NCBI RefSeq assembly: GCF_040436345.1 | Contig: NC_133236.1 | Span: 14,004,443 to 14,068,442, forward strand | Reading direction: 5' to 3' | Source of the DNA: Pagrus major | Lineage: Eukaryota > Chordata > Actinopteri > Spariformes > Sparidae | Length of the DNA: 64,000 nt | Part shown: positions 12,540 to 24,024 of the stretch, in pieces | How the letters are laid out: each line of letters begins with the position of its first letter | Position numbering within the stretch: position 1 is the stretch's first letter | Made by a program: the position numbers and the translations under genes | Notes under the pieces: generated by a model | Databases searched by the model: none | The model's input: the letters and a program-made list of their open reading frames with translations, nothing else | Told to the model about the DNA's origin: nothing

Positions 12540-14789
12540 ATGACACTGACAAGAACATTACTGCAGAAGTCAGCACAAGGTGGTAAAAACCTGATAAGAT
12601 GGCTTCAGAAGAACAGGCTGTTGGCAAGAAAAAAGCGATGCCCTGTCTGCAACAGCAGAATGAAACTGAAAAGAACAGACACAACAAAAGATGGATATAG
12701 GTGGTAAGGTCGACACATCATTGCTACACACAATCATATAAGTGTACTGTATCTTTAGCCTTCTTAAAATTGATCAGGTTTCAAAAGAAAATAAGCATTT
12801 TGTCATTCAGAATATTGAAATACCAACCAGACCTAAGTGGGATTATTGATATCTAGATCTGTCTGTGTTTTTTGGTCTATACTTAGGGTTAGTGGTTGAG
12901 GGTAATTACATGTAGAATGGCATTCAAGCATATTTTGTCTGCACAATCTCTTGACTAGAGTGGTGACTACAAGTCACCCACTTGAGATGTGCTGTAATCA
13001 ATGGATATGCAACCACGGACTTAATATGACAACTGTGCCCAATACTACACTTAGAAATAAGTAAAAATGCAATATTATTTATTGGTGAAAATGACTCTCT
13101 CCACACAAATATTTTAGGTGCACACACATGTATTTGGCATTTCATATAATATTAATAAATAAAATATCTAAAAATACATATATTTGTGTGTGCATCAGAA
13201 ATACATTTGTGAAACTTTTTTGGTTATTTGTGGATTTTTTTTACATTTATATTAAATATCAAATATATGTGTGTGCACTGAAAATATTTGTGTGGAGAGA
13301 GTCATTTATATAAATCTTAACATGTATTTGTGAATCTTTTTGTGTGCATTTATTAATATTGAGACTAATCTAACTACACTAAATCCTTCAAACGCATCAT
13401 GTTGAAGCATAAAACCAAAATAATGAAACAAGTCACTTTTCAAAGACTTTTAGAGGTCATTATGAATGAACAATAGTGTTTTGCCTTCAAAAACACATAA
13501 GAAACATGGTAAATTTAATTTATCAAGTCAACACATTGAATTAATGCTTATTTCTCTGTGCCATCTGCAAATTTTGTTACAGGATCTGTAGAAAGACAGC
13601 CCATAAGAGCAGGGGCATCACAAGATCCATCAGGGAGGGCTCCATATTCTCTGGGTCACACATTCCGTTGCCAAGTTGGCTGACAATCATGCACAGGTCA
13701 GGGTCCTTCTCCGTGTCTGTCTCTCAGTGTATTTTTTTTTATGCTGTACGAATGTGGCCTATTATTGCTGACCTGTTAAGACCACATTAGCAAATTTTAT
13801 GTAAAAATCTAATTAGATTCTTCATTGTTGTTTTGTGATTATAATCAGGCTGATCAGTTGCTAATATACTTTTTTTTGTCTTAGTTTGTCACAGGGTTTG
13901 CGAAAGCGGCAAATCGACCTGATAGAGGATGGATGTGGGAGCAGCAAGTCACTGACTCGGGTGACAACACTCTTACGAAAAATATGCGTTAAAGCTGTCA
14001 GGCGACTGGAGAGAAGACGAGGAATGCGCATTGGAGGGAGGAGAGCTTTTGTCGCAATTGATGAGAGCAAATTCAGACACAAGAGAAAGGTACTGTTTGT
14101 TTTAGTAAAATTGCAATTTATGCTTTGAATAGTAGATTACATGTGAATTACCATGGCAATATAAATACCTATCATCAGTCATTGGTATTGTGATATAAAA
14201 ATTTCATACTGTTTCATCTCTAGTTTGTACCATGACCATGAGGGTGAATCTAACGTACATCATCATCCAACATCAAATGATACATTTTCGGTGGAATACC
14301 TTTATATATGACATGCTTATTTTTCAGTACGGACGTGGACGACGAGGACACACCTGGCAAAGGCGCTCATGGGTCTTTGGCATGCTGGAGGTGAAGAGGT
14401 CCAGACGACGTCCCATCTTGAAATTGGTGAAAAATCGGTCAAGAAGGCGATTACTGCCAATAATACAAAAGTATATTAGACCGGGCACTGAGGTGATCAG
14501 TGATTGCTGGAGGGCCTACAATAGTTTGTCTAATCGAGGGTACATTCACTATCAGGTGAATCACCAAAGATATTTTGTCCACCCTGGGACTGGTGCGCAT
14601 ACGCAACACATTGAACGGGCATGGCGGAATTATAAAGAGGACATCTACAGATACCGGGGCAACTTTTCAGAGGAGGCTTTGAGGATGAACCTAAGGTTCA
14701 TTGAATGGAATCACTGGCTTGGAAAAAAACACAAAGAGGGCATTCTTGGACGCTTGTTTGAAGATATCCAAGCATGTTACAAAGTGTAA
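12540..14789 (+). CDS. Merlin/IS1595-type DDE transposase
   Basis: Four coding exons: 12540-12703 (after a candidate non-coding exon ending 12419 and an acceptor at 12535), 13583-13696, 13885-14089 and 14328-14789. Total 945 nt, 314 residues, GT-AG junctions, no internal stop. The N-terminus has WLQKNRLL then CPVC, and after the first junction CRKTAH with SIREGSIF, which is the zinc ribbon of IS1595-type transposases. The catalytic core is FVAIDESKF (first Asp), WVFGMLEV, EVISDCWRAY (second Asp), the signature VNHQRYFVHP with GAHTQHIERAW (Glu), then NYKEDIYRYRG. All three acidic residues and the zinc ligands are present, so it could be active. Family length is about 270-320 residues. An upstream ATG at 12401 gives only a short peptide. 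A poly(A) signal follows at 14976. Confidence 0.9.
13091..13306. mobile_element. Palindromic MITE in transposase intron
   Basis: About 216 bp with near-perfect inverted arms of about 46 bp beginning ATGACTCTCTCCACACAAAT. It lies in the intron between the first and second coding exons of the Merlin-type transposase. No coding sequence. Superfamily not assigned. Confidence 0.65.
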
Positions 14790-14975
14790 CAAACATACAT
14801 AATGTTTCAGCGTTTTTTCAGACTATTTGGTCTGTGTTTTTAGTTCCTGTTTTATTTTGAAGTTCTGTGCCCTGTTTTCCTGTGTCATGGTCTGTGTCTT
14901 TTGGTCTGTCTCAAGTTCCTGTTTTATTTTGAAGTTTCGTGTCCTGGCTTCCTCTGTGCTCCCTGCTCGTGATGA

Positions 14976-14981
14976 AATAAA
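14976..14981 (+). terminator. Poly(A) signal of the Merlin-type transposase
   Basis: AATAAA about 190 bp after the transposase stop codon and just before the right inverted terminus begins. Confidence 0.55.
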
Positions 14982-14983
14982 GA

Positions 14984-17378
14984 ATGATCATGTATTACAT
15001 AGTAATATATCTGAGCCTACATGGTACATGTTTGTGTTTATTTACCAATGAGGTGAGTTATCTATTACAAATTATAGATGTAAGAACATGGTAATTACAT
15101 GGAAACAAACAAGGCTTTCTTTTACAGTACAGTTTCAGTTTACTTACCAGGTAAATGATCGTGTATTACATAGTAATATATCTGAACCTACATGGTACAC
15201 GTTAGTGTTTATTTACCAGTGAGGTGAGTTATCTATTACAAATTATAGATGTAAGAACATGGTAATTACATGGAAACAAACAAGGCTTTCTTTTACAGTA
15301 CAGTTTCAGTTTACTTACCAGGTAAATGATCGTGTATTACATAGTAATATATCTGAACCTACATGGTACACGTTAGTGTTTATTTACCAGTGAGGTGAGT
15401 TATCTATTACAAATTATATGTGTAAGAACATGGTAATTACATGGAAACAAACAAGGCTTTCTTTTACAGTACAGTTTCAGTTTACTTACCAGGTAAATGA
15501 TGGTGTATTACATAGTAATATATCTGAACCTACATGGTACACGTTAGTGTTTATTTACCAGTGAGGTGAGTTATCTATTACAAATTATATGTGTAAGAAC
15601 ATGGTAATTACGTCGAAACAAACAAGGCTTTCTTTTACAGTACAGTTTCAGTTTACTTACCAGGTAAATGATCGTGTATTACATAGTAATATATCTGAAC
15701 CTACATGGTACACGTTAGTGTTTATTTACCAGTGAGGTGAGTTATCTATTACAAATTATATGTGTAAGAACATGGTAATTACGTCGAAACAAACAAGGCT
15801 TTCTTTTACAGTACAGTTTCAGTTTACTTACCAGGTAAATGATGGTGTATTACATAGTAATATATCTGAACCTACATGGTACACGTTAGTGTTTATTTAC
15901 CAGTGAGGTGAGTTATCTATTACAAATTATATGTGTAAGAACATGGTAATTACATGGAAACAAACAAGGCTTTCTTTTACAGTACAGTTTCAGTTTACTT
16001 ACCAGGTAAATGATGGTGTATTACATAGTAATATATCTGAACCTACATGGTACACGTTAGTGTTTATTTACCAGTGAGGTGAGTTATCTATTACAAATTA
16101 TAGATGTAAGAACATGGTAATTACATGGAAACAAACAAGGCTTTCTTTTACAGTACAGTTTCAGTTTACTTACCAGGTAAATGATCGTGTATTACATAGT
16201 AATATATCTGAACCTACATGGTACACGTTAGTGTTTATTTACCAGTGAGGTGAGTTATCTATTACAAATTATATGTGTAAGAACATGGTAATTACATGGA
16301 AACAAACAAGGCTTTCTTTTACAGTACAGTTTCAGTTTACTTACCAGGTAAATGATGGTGTATTACATAGTAATATATCTGAACCTACATGGTACACGTT
16401 AGTGTTTATTTACCAGTGAGGTGAGTTATCTATTACAAATTATAGATGTAAGAACATGGTAATTACATGGAAACAAACAAGGCTTTCTTTTACAGTACAT
16501 TTTCAGTTTACTTACCAGGTAAATGATCATGTATTACATAGTAATATATCTGAACCTACATGGTACACGTTAGTGTTTATTTACCAGTGAGGTGAGTTAT
16601 CTATTACAAATTATATGTGTAAGAACATGGTAATTACGTCGAAACAAACAAGGCTTTCTTTTACAGTACAGTTTCAGTTTACTTACCAGGTACATGATCG
16701 TGTATTACATAGTAATATATCTGAACCTACATGGTACACGTTAGTGTTTATTTACCAGTGAGATGAGTTATCTATTACAAATTATATGTGTAAGAACATG
16801 GTAATTACGTACAAACAAACAAGGCTTTCTTTTACAGTACAGTTTCAGTTTACTTACCAGGTAAATGATCATGTATTACATAGTAATATATCTGAACCTA
16901 CATGGTACAAGTTTGTGTTGATTCAATGGCAAAGGTAAAATATCTACAATCTTAAGTATAATTTACCTAGTGTACCGAGTATTTCAGCCGTAGATTTGCT
17001 GTTTTTACCCACTTATTACCAGTAGTGATTACCAAGAATGCTTTATAATTTAGTGGGTAAATACCTAGTACTTTGCCCATAGTTTCCTTCTTATTAGAGT
17101 GGTTAATACCTAGTAATATCTTTTTGTTACCATATATTCACTGGGTAAGTAGCTAGTAATTAGGGGACTGTAGCTACCTGCTTATTACCAGCTTATAACC
17201 CAATAACACACTAAAATTTACCAAACAGTTACAAGGTAAATACCCAGCAATTTGTCCATAGTTTCATTGTACTTACCTTCTTGTTACCAGTTGTAATTAC
17301 CTGGTAACGTGTTTTTGTTACCATCTAATTACTGGGTAAATACCCAGTAATTACTGTACCGTAAAAGAAAGGATTACC
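14984..17378. repeat. Right inverted terminus with twelve 171-bp repeats
   Basis: Inverse complement of the left terminus. The block marked by CATGGTAC recurs near 15019, 15191, 15361, 15531, 15702, 15873, 16044, 16215, 16387, 16557, 16730 and 16901, twelve units against eight on the left. The outer ~480 bp matches the left end with few differences, one being a short deletion near 17080 that lost GTACTTA. Confidence 0.9.
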
Positions 17379-17732
17379 GAGTGTTCATTTAATAAACTGA
17401 TCACACCAACACACACATTATTTAGATCCACTTAATATAAACATTTACCTCTGACTTAATGAAAAACAATGTTCTTGATCATCATCACCAATAAAATTAC
17501 AAGCACATGTTCACTTAAATAACACCACAAAACAGAGACAGTCTTTTGTAATGCAGCTTCATTCAGCAGAATAGTTTTCACTATCAAGTAATTTTGCATT
17601 TTTCAACATCAGTTGGAGCTGTGACTAAAATCACTTCATCTCAAGGGCTTCATGTTTACTCACCCAATTATTTCTTGCTTTGCAAAGCACAAAGATATAG
17701 CTCAAACTATATCTTCAAAATCAAGAACATAC

Positions 17733-17825
17733 TCAGTCTTGATAGTAAAGCTTCCATTTGTCGTCGGCCACTTCATCTCCGGGTGTTCTACATGTGCAAT
17801 TGCAGTTTAATCTGCACTGGGATCT
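17733..17825 (-). pseudogene. Piscidin-like exon 4 relic with lost acceptor
   Basis: Exon 4 of a module A copy with stop at 17735-17733. It has the Cys-rich insertion RLNCNCTCRTP also seen in the gene at 27.6-28.6 kb, followed by DEVADDKWKLYYQD. Two bases are deleted at the 3' splice site (GCAAAC-TGTGG instead of GCAAACAGTGTGG), removing the AG. The poly(A) signal is changed from AATAAA to AATGAA near 17555. Exons 1-3 are gone; a hAT composite starts at 17879. Confidence 0.65.
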
Positions 17826-17878
17826 TTCCACAGTTTGCATACCAAGTTAGAGAAGGGGGAACAAAAGAGAGGAATCAG

Positions 17879-20575
17879 CAGGGCCGGCTCATAGGCGATA
17901 TAGGCGGTCGCCTAGAGCGCCATTTGCTGGACGGTCGCCACCAGTCACCCTCGAGGGAGAAAAAAAAAATCAATAATAATTTTCGATGCCCATTGGTGCC
18001 CTCCCTTCGTGTTCTGTCTTGAAAACGGCCTGGTCCTAGGCATGGGCCCTGGGGGGAATGCACCCCCAAATGCTTCGACTGCCCCACCACCAAAACGACC
18101 CCGCTTCATTCCGAAAATCCCAAGAAAAAAAGAAAAGTATATTCAAATATATTATATTGTAATTTATTCCCATAAATGCTGCTCAGAGTAATCACAGTCC
18201 ACAGCTCTTCTGCCAACAGAGTCGGGGTCTCTCTCTCTTGAGCCGTGCATACAGTCAGTAGCAGCTTCTCTCGGTTAGCATCACATTAGATACCACGGGC
18301 GCTCCAGATAGTTTTAGCCACAGGCTTGTTAGTTGTTACCATGCCTGCTAGCAACTGCTAGTAGTAGCATAGTCCCATCGACAGCTGCTGCAGAGTTTGT
18401 CTCTGTCCCGCTCCGCGGCATGGGAAGCCTCACAAGGGCAGGCTACGTACATACGGTTGTGAAGCAGGTTTCAACTTTCAACCCTTGCTGGCCTGCTGTT
18501 AGTCCTGTTGGCCCGCGAGCCTCCCCCAACCCCGCCAACAGGATTAAACAACACACGTTAGTGATAGGGGACTCCATTACCCGTAAATTCAGGTTAGCGC
18601 CGCCGGCCACTGTTTACTTCCTGGGGCCAGAGCCTCCGACAGTGGCTAATCTGAGGGTGCAGGGAGAAACAGGGAACCCAGGCAGGCACACACGACTTTC
18701 CGAAGCGCAAGCAAGTGGTGCACAATAATATAGCATCAATCAATCAGTCAAGACTTATTTTTATAGCGCTGATAACAAAATTGCATTGTCACAGATTACT
18801 TCACAGATTACAAAGAAACCTACATTTTGCCCCACCATCAAATTTCCCATCCTCCTTTCACATCTACCACCACCCACCCACCGGTAGGCTATCTGAACGA
18901 GAGAGCTGCAACTAATATACAGTAAAAACTACTATAAAACAATAAATTCTAAACTTTCCATTTTCATAGTCCCATTACAGTCTAGACCTTTCTAACAATT
19001 AGATATAACATTAAAAAAGTTGTCCTCCTATAAGAGGGGGAGTGGAGGTGTGTTTAAAATGTAAAATTGACAATGCCAATTACATCGTAACTTCACATTT
19101 AAATAGAAAATATTGTAGTGACTGGAGGAGTACCAGTTACGGACAGTGAGGGCTAGGTGGTGCAATGACTCATGGGAGTGTAATGTCAGACACTCATGAG
19201 GCTGTTATTGTTCAGATATGTTGCGTTTGATTACTTTCTGTAAATGTCCTGAGTGTTGTGGTTGTGTCCTGTTATGTTCTAAGGATGTGTGTGTTAAATT
19301 AGCATAAATATAAGTTTTACATTGTGCCACCATGGCCGAATAAAATATAGCGGGTAATGATGTTCATCAAATGTTTGTGTGTAAGGGGCGTGTCTAATAT
19401 TAATAAATCTGCATCGTACTGAAGGGTCTGTCTGGTCAGGCTGTTTTCATACTAAGCTCATCTCAATTTATTAGTAGACTGACATCAAGAATTTGTTGCC
19501 CACAGACTTTGTTTTTTACGACAATCTAGAAAAAAAAATCCCACTAGAGCTTTATCGATTAAATCATGGCAAATAGGTGATGCTTATGTCTGGGTTGGCA
19601 TCACAGACTGGTAGGCAGACTAAAAAACGTCATCCCTATGGCACTCAACACAGTAGCATTTGGTGACCATCAACATTTCTTACTGCCCCCCCCAATCAAG
19701 GCAGTCTAGAACCGGGCCTGCTTGAAAATAATAAATATTAACAAAATAAAGAAACAGATAAACAATTACATGTTTCTCACTTGTGGTGCTGAGTCACGTG
19801 ACGTGTGGTCATTGGCTGCGCACCTCAGAGGGTCAGATAGGTGTCACGTCAAGTGACAGACAGATTATGTTTTCAACAGTTGTTTGTCCTATTCTGTCTG
19901 CTGTAGTTTTTTTTGTTGTTGTTGTTTGTACAGTAATAAGTGAATCTACTCTACATCTGTCTAGATGCGCTCAAAAAATATTTCTAGAAGCCCGTAACAG
20001 CTGCTGGAGAGGGGCCTTCTGATGCAACATCCACACAACTCTCTGAAGCATGTAAGTTTAGCCAATTGTTTGTGGTCTCTTATGCACTGCTATGTTGTTG
20101 TTGTTGTTATGATTATTATTATCATTATTGTTGTTGTTGTTGTTGTGACTGAATGGTACAAGCTTGTTAGCAATTACAGTAAATTTAGGTTTTAGGCAAA
20201 TAAAATAAAGTTTATTTGTACAGTACCTACTTTATATCAAACCTTATTAATGAATTTATTAAATGAAATAGAATGACACAACAAACTTAACAGTATTGGA
20301 TGTTTGAATACAGCTACAAGTCAGGCATCATGCAGCGCTACCACATCAACCACACCACCCACCTCTGAAAGTCAGCTTGAAGCAGATGAGTTATGTAATT
20401 GCATGTTACAGCTGCAGTCACATTACTGAACCATACTATGTTTATTCATAATGTATGCTGGAAAGAGTGACTTGAAAGCTCATTGTTGTTGTTCAAATAA
20501 CATTTTTTTTGGGGGGGTGGGGGTGTGGGGGAAGTAATCTCCCCTGGGGCACCAAATGGGCTAGAGCCGGCCCTG
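17879..20575. mobile_element. Composite hAT region with CAGGGCCGGCTC termini
   Basis: Begins CAGGGCCGGCTC (17879-17890) and ends with its complement (20564-20575). No matching 8-bp flanks: the left flank is array sequence and the right flank is a foldback repeat, so at least one end was rearranged. Inside are a LINE-like relic (18.3-18.7 kb), a short-repeat stretch beginning CAATCAATCAATCAG near 18737, a second hAT-like end (complement of CAGGCCCGGTTCTAGACT near 19703-19720) and low-complexity TTG runs. No transposase frame of any length. Confidence 0.6.
18333..18728 (+). pseudogene. LINE ORF1-like relic with GDSI motif
   Basis: Open frame whose middle reads HTLVIGDSITRKFRLAPP. The GDSI block resembles the SGNH esterase-like domain in ORF1 of several fish CR1/L2-type LINEs. 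Upstream and downstream residues are Pro/Ser-rich and unrecognised, and no reverse transcriptase follows. I treat it as a fragment inside the composite hAT region. Confidence 0.35.
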
Positions 20576-20680
20576 GTAGGTCGGGTTGGCCTCCATTTCA
20601 ACGTGTCGGTATTTGACGAGTTGGGATTTAGACTCAAAAATCTACCTTTTTTACAAATGGGATTTATGAAGACAATGATC
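20576..20680. repeat. Half of a foldback element
   Basis: GTAGGTCGGGTTGG followed by one arm ending GACGAGTTGGGATTTAGACTCA. A complete copy with both arms is at 56391-56545. Here the left arm is replaced by the end of the hAT composite. Confidence 0.5.
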
Positions 20681-20759
20681 AGTAGAAATTATTACTGCTA
20701 AAGCTCCTCCAACATTTGATGGTTCCAGCTTCTCAATTGTAGGTATAAGCTGATTTTAT

Positions 20760-22500
20760 TTTACTCATTTTATATTTTAATACCTTGAATGTCTTTGTCT
20801 CTTTTGGAAACAGCAAACAGAACAAATGCCATTTCCACAATGATCATCTTGGCTCTTGTAAAATTGTTATGACTGTTTTTCTGATGCTTTATAGACCAAA
20901 TGATTCATCTATTGATGGAGGAAATGCCAGAATTGAATCATTTCCAAAGTGCTGCTTTACCAGAGACACAAGTACATTCAGAAACAGAAAGAAATAGGAA
21001 GAGTGTTCATTTAATAAACTGATCACACCAACACACACATTATTTAGATCTACTTATTATAAACATTTAACTCTGACTTACAGTCTTGATAGTAAGAACA
21101 GACTCAGTCTTTACTTAGTTTAGGTTTATTAGCTGAGATGCCAGGACAGAAAATGTACTTTTTTTGTGTTTGAGCCTCACATGTTTGTAATGACAATGCT
21201 TGATGTTTCCTAAGAAAGGAAGTGATTTATCAGTTTTATCAGCAAAAGAAGAACAAACAAGGTATTTCAAAACTCACACACAATGGCTGATCGAACAATT
21301 GGACTCAGGTCCAAGATGGTGAATCACCACTTGTTTCTTTGATAGGAGAGGACAAAGAAACAATGGTGAATCTCAAAAGAGCCGTCATTATGATGCTGAG
21401 ACTGATCGTTGTCCACTGTAGGTGGTGGTCTTTCCACTTTTCTTTGCCAAGTTACAGAAGAGAAAAACAAAACATTAGATCTGAAAAACTTACAGACAGA
21501 GAGTCAAAAATGCAGCTTGATGCTTTTGTTAAAAGTGACGAAAACATCTCAGACTTCACTTCACACAGTTGAGCAACCTAGATACAATGTTTGGCGGAGA
21601 GTCTTGTTCTGACTGACACCTCCCTCGTCCTCCTGTTAGGTTGGGACAACTTTCCCTGTGATCATTTTTATTAGCACATTAAGTTCTGAGGACATCATAG
21701 AAGTCAACTAACACCTGACTGAAGGTCTTATCAACCACATCAATTAGAGACACCTGTGTGGATGGACAAAGAGTGTCATCTGTACTAGAGCTGCAGAGAT
21801 TAGCTGGTTACTCACCACTGAGTTTTTTTGTCAAACTTCAAGCAAAATGTGATGATTGCAGCTTGTCAAATGAAGGAATTAGCTATTTTTTCCTCATTTT
21901 ACATTTAAATACCTTAAATGTCTTTGTCCATTTTTGAAACAGCCAACAGTACGAATGCTATTTACACAATGATCATCTTGTTTCTTATAAAATTGTTATT
22001 TTGACTGTTTTTCTGATGCTTTATAGCCCAAATGATTCATCTATTGATGGAGGAAATGCCAGAATTGAATCATTTCCAAAGTGCTGCTTTACCAGAGACA
22101 CAAGTACATTCAGAAACAGAAAGAAATAGGAAGAGTGTTCATTTAATAAACTGATCACACCAACACACACATTATTTAGATCTACTTATTATAAACATTT
22201 AACTCTGACTTACAGTCTTGATAGTAAGAACAGACTCAGTCTTTACTTAGTTTAGGTTTATTAGCTGAGATGCCAGGATAGAAAATGTACTTTTTTTGTG
22301 TTTGAGCCTCACATGTTTGTAATGACAATGCTTGATGTTTCCTAAGAAAGGAAGTGATTTATCAGTTTTATCAGCAAAAGAAGAACAAACAAGGTATTTC
22401 AAAACTCACACACGATGGCTGATCGAACGATTGGACTGAGGTCCAAGATGGTGAATCACCACTTGTTTCTTTGATAGGAGAGAACAGAGAAACAATGGTG
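20760..22500 (-). repeat. Tandem duplication of degraded array sequence (modules B2, B3)
   Basis: A ~1.14-kb block is present twice: the stretch from about 20.78 to 21.36 kb recurs at about 21.92-22.50 kb. Each carries the ISRE-like GAAACAGAAA (20981-20990 and 22113-22122). Between them is one B terminal exon near 21.37-21.46 kb. Each copy also carries a piscidin-like relic in which the 3'UTR is fused directly to intron 2 sequence, so exons 3 and 4 are lost (near 21080-21160 and 22215-22295). Confidence 0.6.
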
Positions 22501-22559
22501 AATCTCGCATCATGTGCCCACTGATATCACATTTGGGTGTGATATGCTCCAGGCTGAAG

Positions 22560-22561
<2 letters not shown>

Positions 22562-22605
<44 letters not shown>
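22562..22605. repeat. (TG)n microsatellite
   Basis: Uninterrupted GT dinucleotide run of about 44 bp. It lies in a 600-bp stretch (22.5-23.1 kb) in which I find no coding sequence. Confidence 0.95.
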
Positions 22606-22606
<1 letters not shown>

Positions 22607-23096
22607 AAGTGATGCCAAGTTAGAGAAGATGGTTAGTTGCATACAAAGACCCTCAGTCTGTGTGACGCATAATTCGACTAATGTGAAATTAGTCGCGTAG
22701 CAAAGCAAACTACCAATAACCTGACTACACAGAGATCACAATAACACCCAAACAGTGAACCCATGTGCGTTACATCAACAAGAGCTAAAAAGTCCTGTGC
22801 TTAGCCATGTTATGCTATGCTGTGTGCTATCTAGGCCCAGTTCAAAGTTACCAGTCTTTGAAGAAAAGGTGTTGGTGGTTCCTTGGCTGATGAGCCAAGA
22901 AGGTGAAGGTTGTAATTCCAATGTTGAACAATGAATGACAATAATGTAATGTAATGACAATGAATGATGTTTCCTAAAAAGGAAGTGATTTATCAGTTTT
23001 ATCAGCAACTGAAGAACAAACAAGGTATTTCAGAAGTCAGAGGTAAAAGAGTCAACTTCCTCTTTGTAAAGTCAAAAGAAATATACAGTATATAAG

Positions 23097-23779
23097 TTTA
23101 TTGTTAAGTCTTGTAACATAACAGTACATCCTGAAATTAAATGTAAACTAGAGACCATCTTGTGATGGCAGGCCCGTAAACATGATCACGTTCCGACCCA
23201 TGACTACTCAGTATTGATTACTACATTGTCACAGGAGTACTCAGTACTGTCATAACCCGGCTCTTAGGCCATGACAAATACGGGATGGACACAATAGATG
23301 ACTGAGAATTAAAGTGTTAATTATGATGAAGCATATAACTGGAAATAAATAACTACAACTGTGGAGTGTGTGAGTCAGTATTATCAGTATTGTAAATGTG
23401 AATATGTGAGCATTATGAGGTGTGCAGTGCTGTAGCGTGAAAACAAAACCAAAACCAAACAAAGCAAAGGCGTGTGGACGGTGGCTGGGTCCAGACCAAG
23501 TGAGAGAGAATGCAGAGCTGGGCTTTTATCATGTGGGAGCGCTTAGCCCAGGTGCTCCAAACCTGGCTGGCTACTGCTACGTCCTCCTCAACACCTTCAA
23601 AGAGAAACAGTACCACACAGTAACTTGTCCACATCACCCAAATATCACACAGTTAGGCAGGGGCCGTCACAGCACTCGTGGCTTGGACCACATCCATCTT
23701 TGAACTCAGCCTTCATTTTGTTCTCATCTACACACCTGAGAAGTTTTATGGCTGCATCTAACACAGTTGTGATGCTATC
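23097..23779 (-). other. Module C terminal exon and 3'UTR, copy 1
   Basis: Minus-strand frame with KMKAEFKDGCGPSHECCDGP then CLTV and stop at 23647-23645. The 3'UTR runs to an AATAAA at 23102-23097, interrupted at about 23.25-23.56 kb by inserted sequence starting TGTCATAACCCGG. The usual AATAG acceptor has changed (ACACGATAG), which may shift the splice site. Upstream lies an intact TATA box and exon 1 of the piscidin-like type (23832-23958). No leader exon is visible. Product unrecognised; six nearby Cys in 44 residues suggest a small secreted peptide, which is inference. Confidence 0.45.
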
Positions 23780-23831
23780 GTGTTGTCTTTGCATTTATTA
23801 AAGTAACATCAGGATTAAATTGACTTCTCAC

Positions 23832-23958
23832 CTTTCCACAGCTTGTTTGTCAGAACCAAAAAAAAACTGGTGTCACAGACAGCAAAGTGAGCACTGTGAG
23901 ATCTAGAGGTGATGTGGACGTCTTTGCTGAGCAGTCATGAGTTACCCGTCTCTTTATA
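23832..23958 (-). promoter_or_regulatory. Piscidin-like promoter and exon 1 upstream of module C
   Basis: TATA core at 23958-23953 and exon 1 with donor AAAG/GTGAGAAG at 23832/23831, as in complete genes. The next downstream feature on this strand is the module C exon, not a piscidin leader exon. This is the only C copy whose TATA box survives. Confidence 0.6.
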
Positions 23959-24024
23959 AGGATGGAGATGGAGGATGGAGATGGAATAATCTTCATCCAA
24001 TCTTCATCCAGTCATTCTGTATTT

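Larger units (their letters stand above)
4347..17378. mobile_element. Giant Merlin-type DNA transposon, 13.0 kb
   Basis: Bounded by the exact 8-bp duplication GAGTGTTC (4339-4346 and 17379-17386); removing the element restores the array sequence seen in other units. Ends are inverted: GGTAACCCTTTCTTTTACGG on the left and the complement of GGATTACC at the right end. An 8-bp duplication and termini starting with GG fit the Merlin (IS1016/IS1595-like) superfamily, and the element carries a transposase of that type (12540-14789). It also holds a divergently transcribed CCDC106-like gene (6646-9490). At 13 kb with 1.8-2.4 kb inverted termini it is far larger than the short Merlin elements I know of. 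About 1.6 kb is a later hAT insertion (10174-11795). Both genes look intact, so it may have moved recently. Confidence 0.88.

Noticed and set aside
20785-20997. FPKCCFTRDTSTF at the end of plus-strand frames, looking like a CC chemokine motif
   Set aside because: No other chemokine features, no leader, and the CC lies in the 32-bp segment deleted in four copies.
22406-22708. Frames with runs of HTHTHT or VCVCVC near 22.5 and 42.3 kb
   Set aside because: Translations of (TG)n and (AC)n microsatellites.
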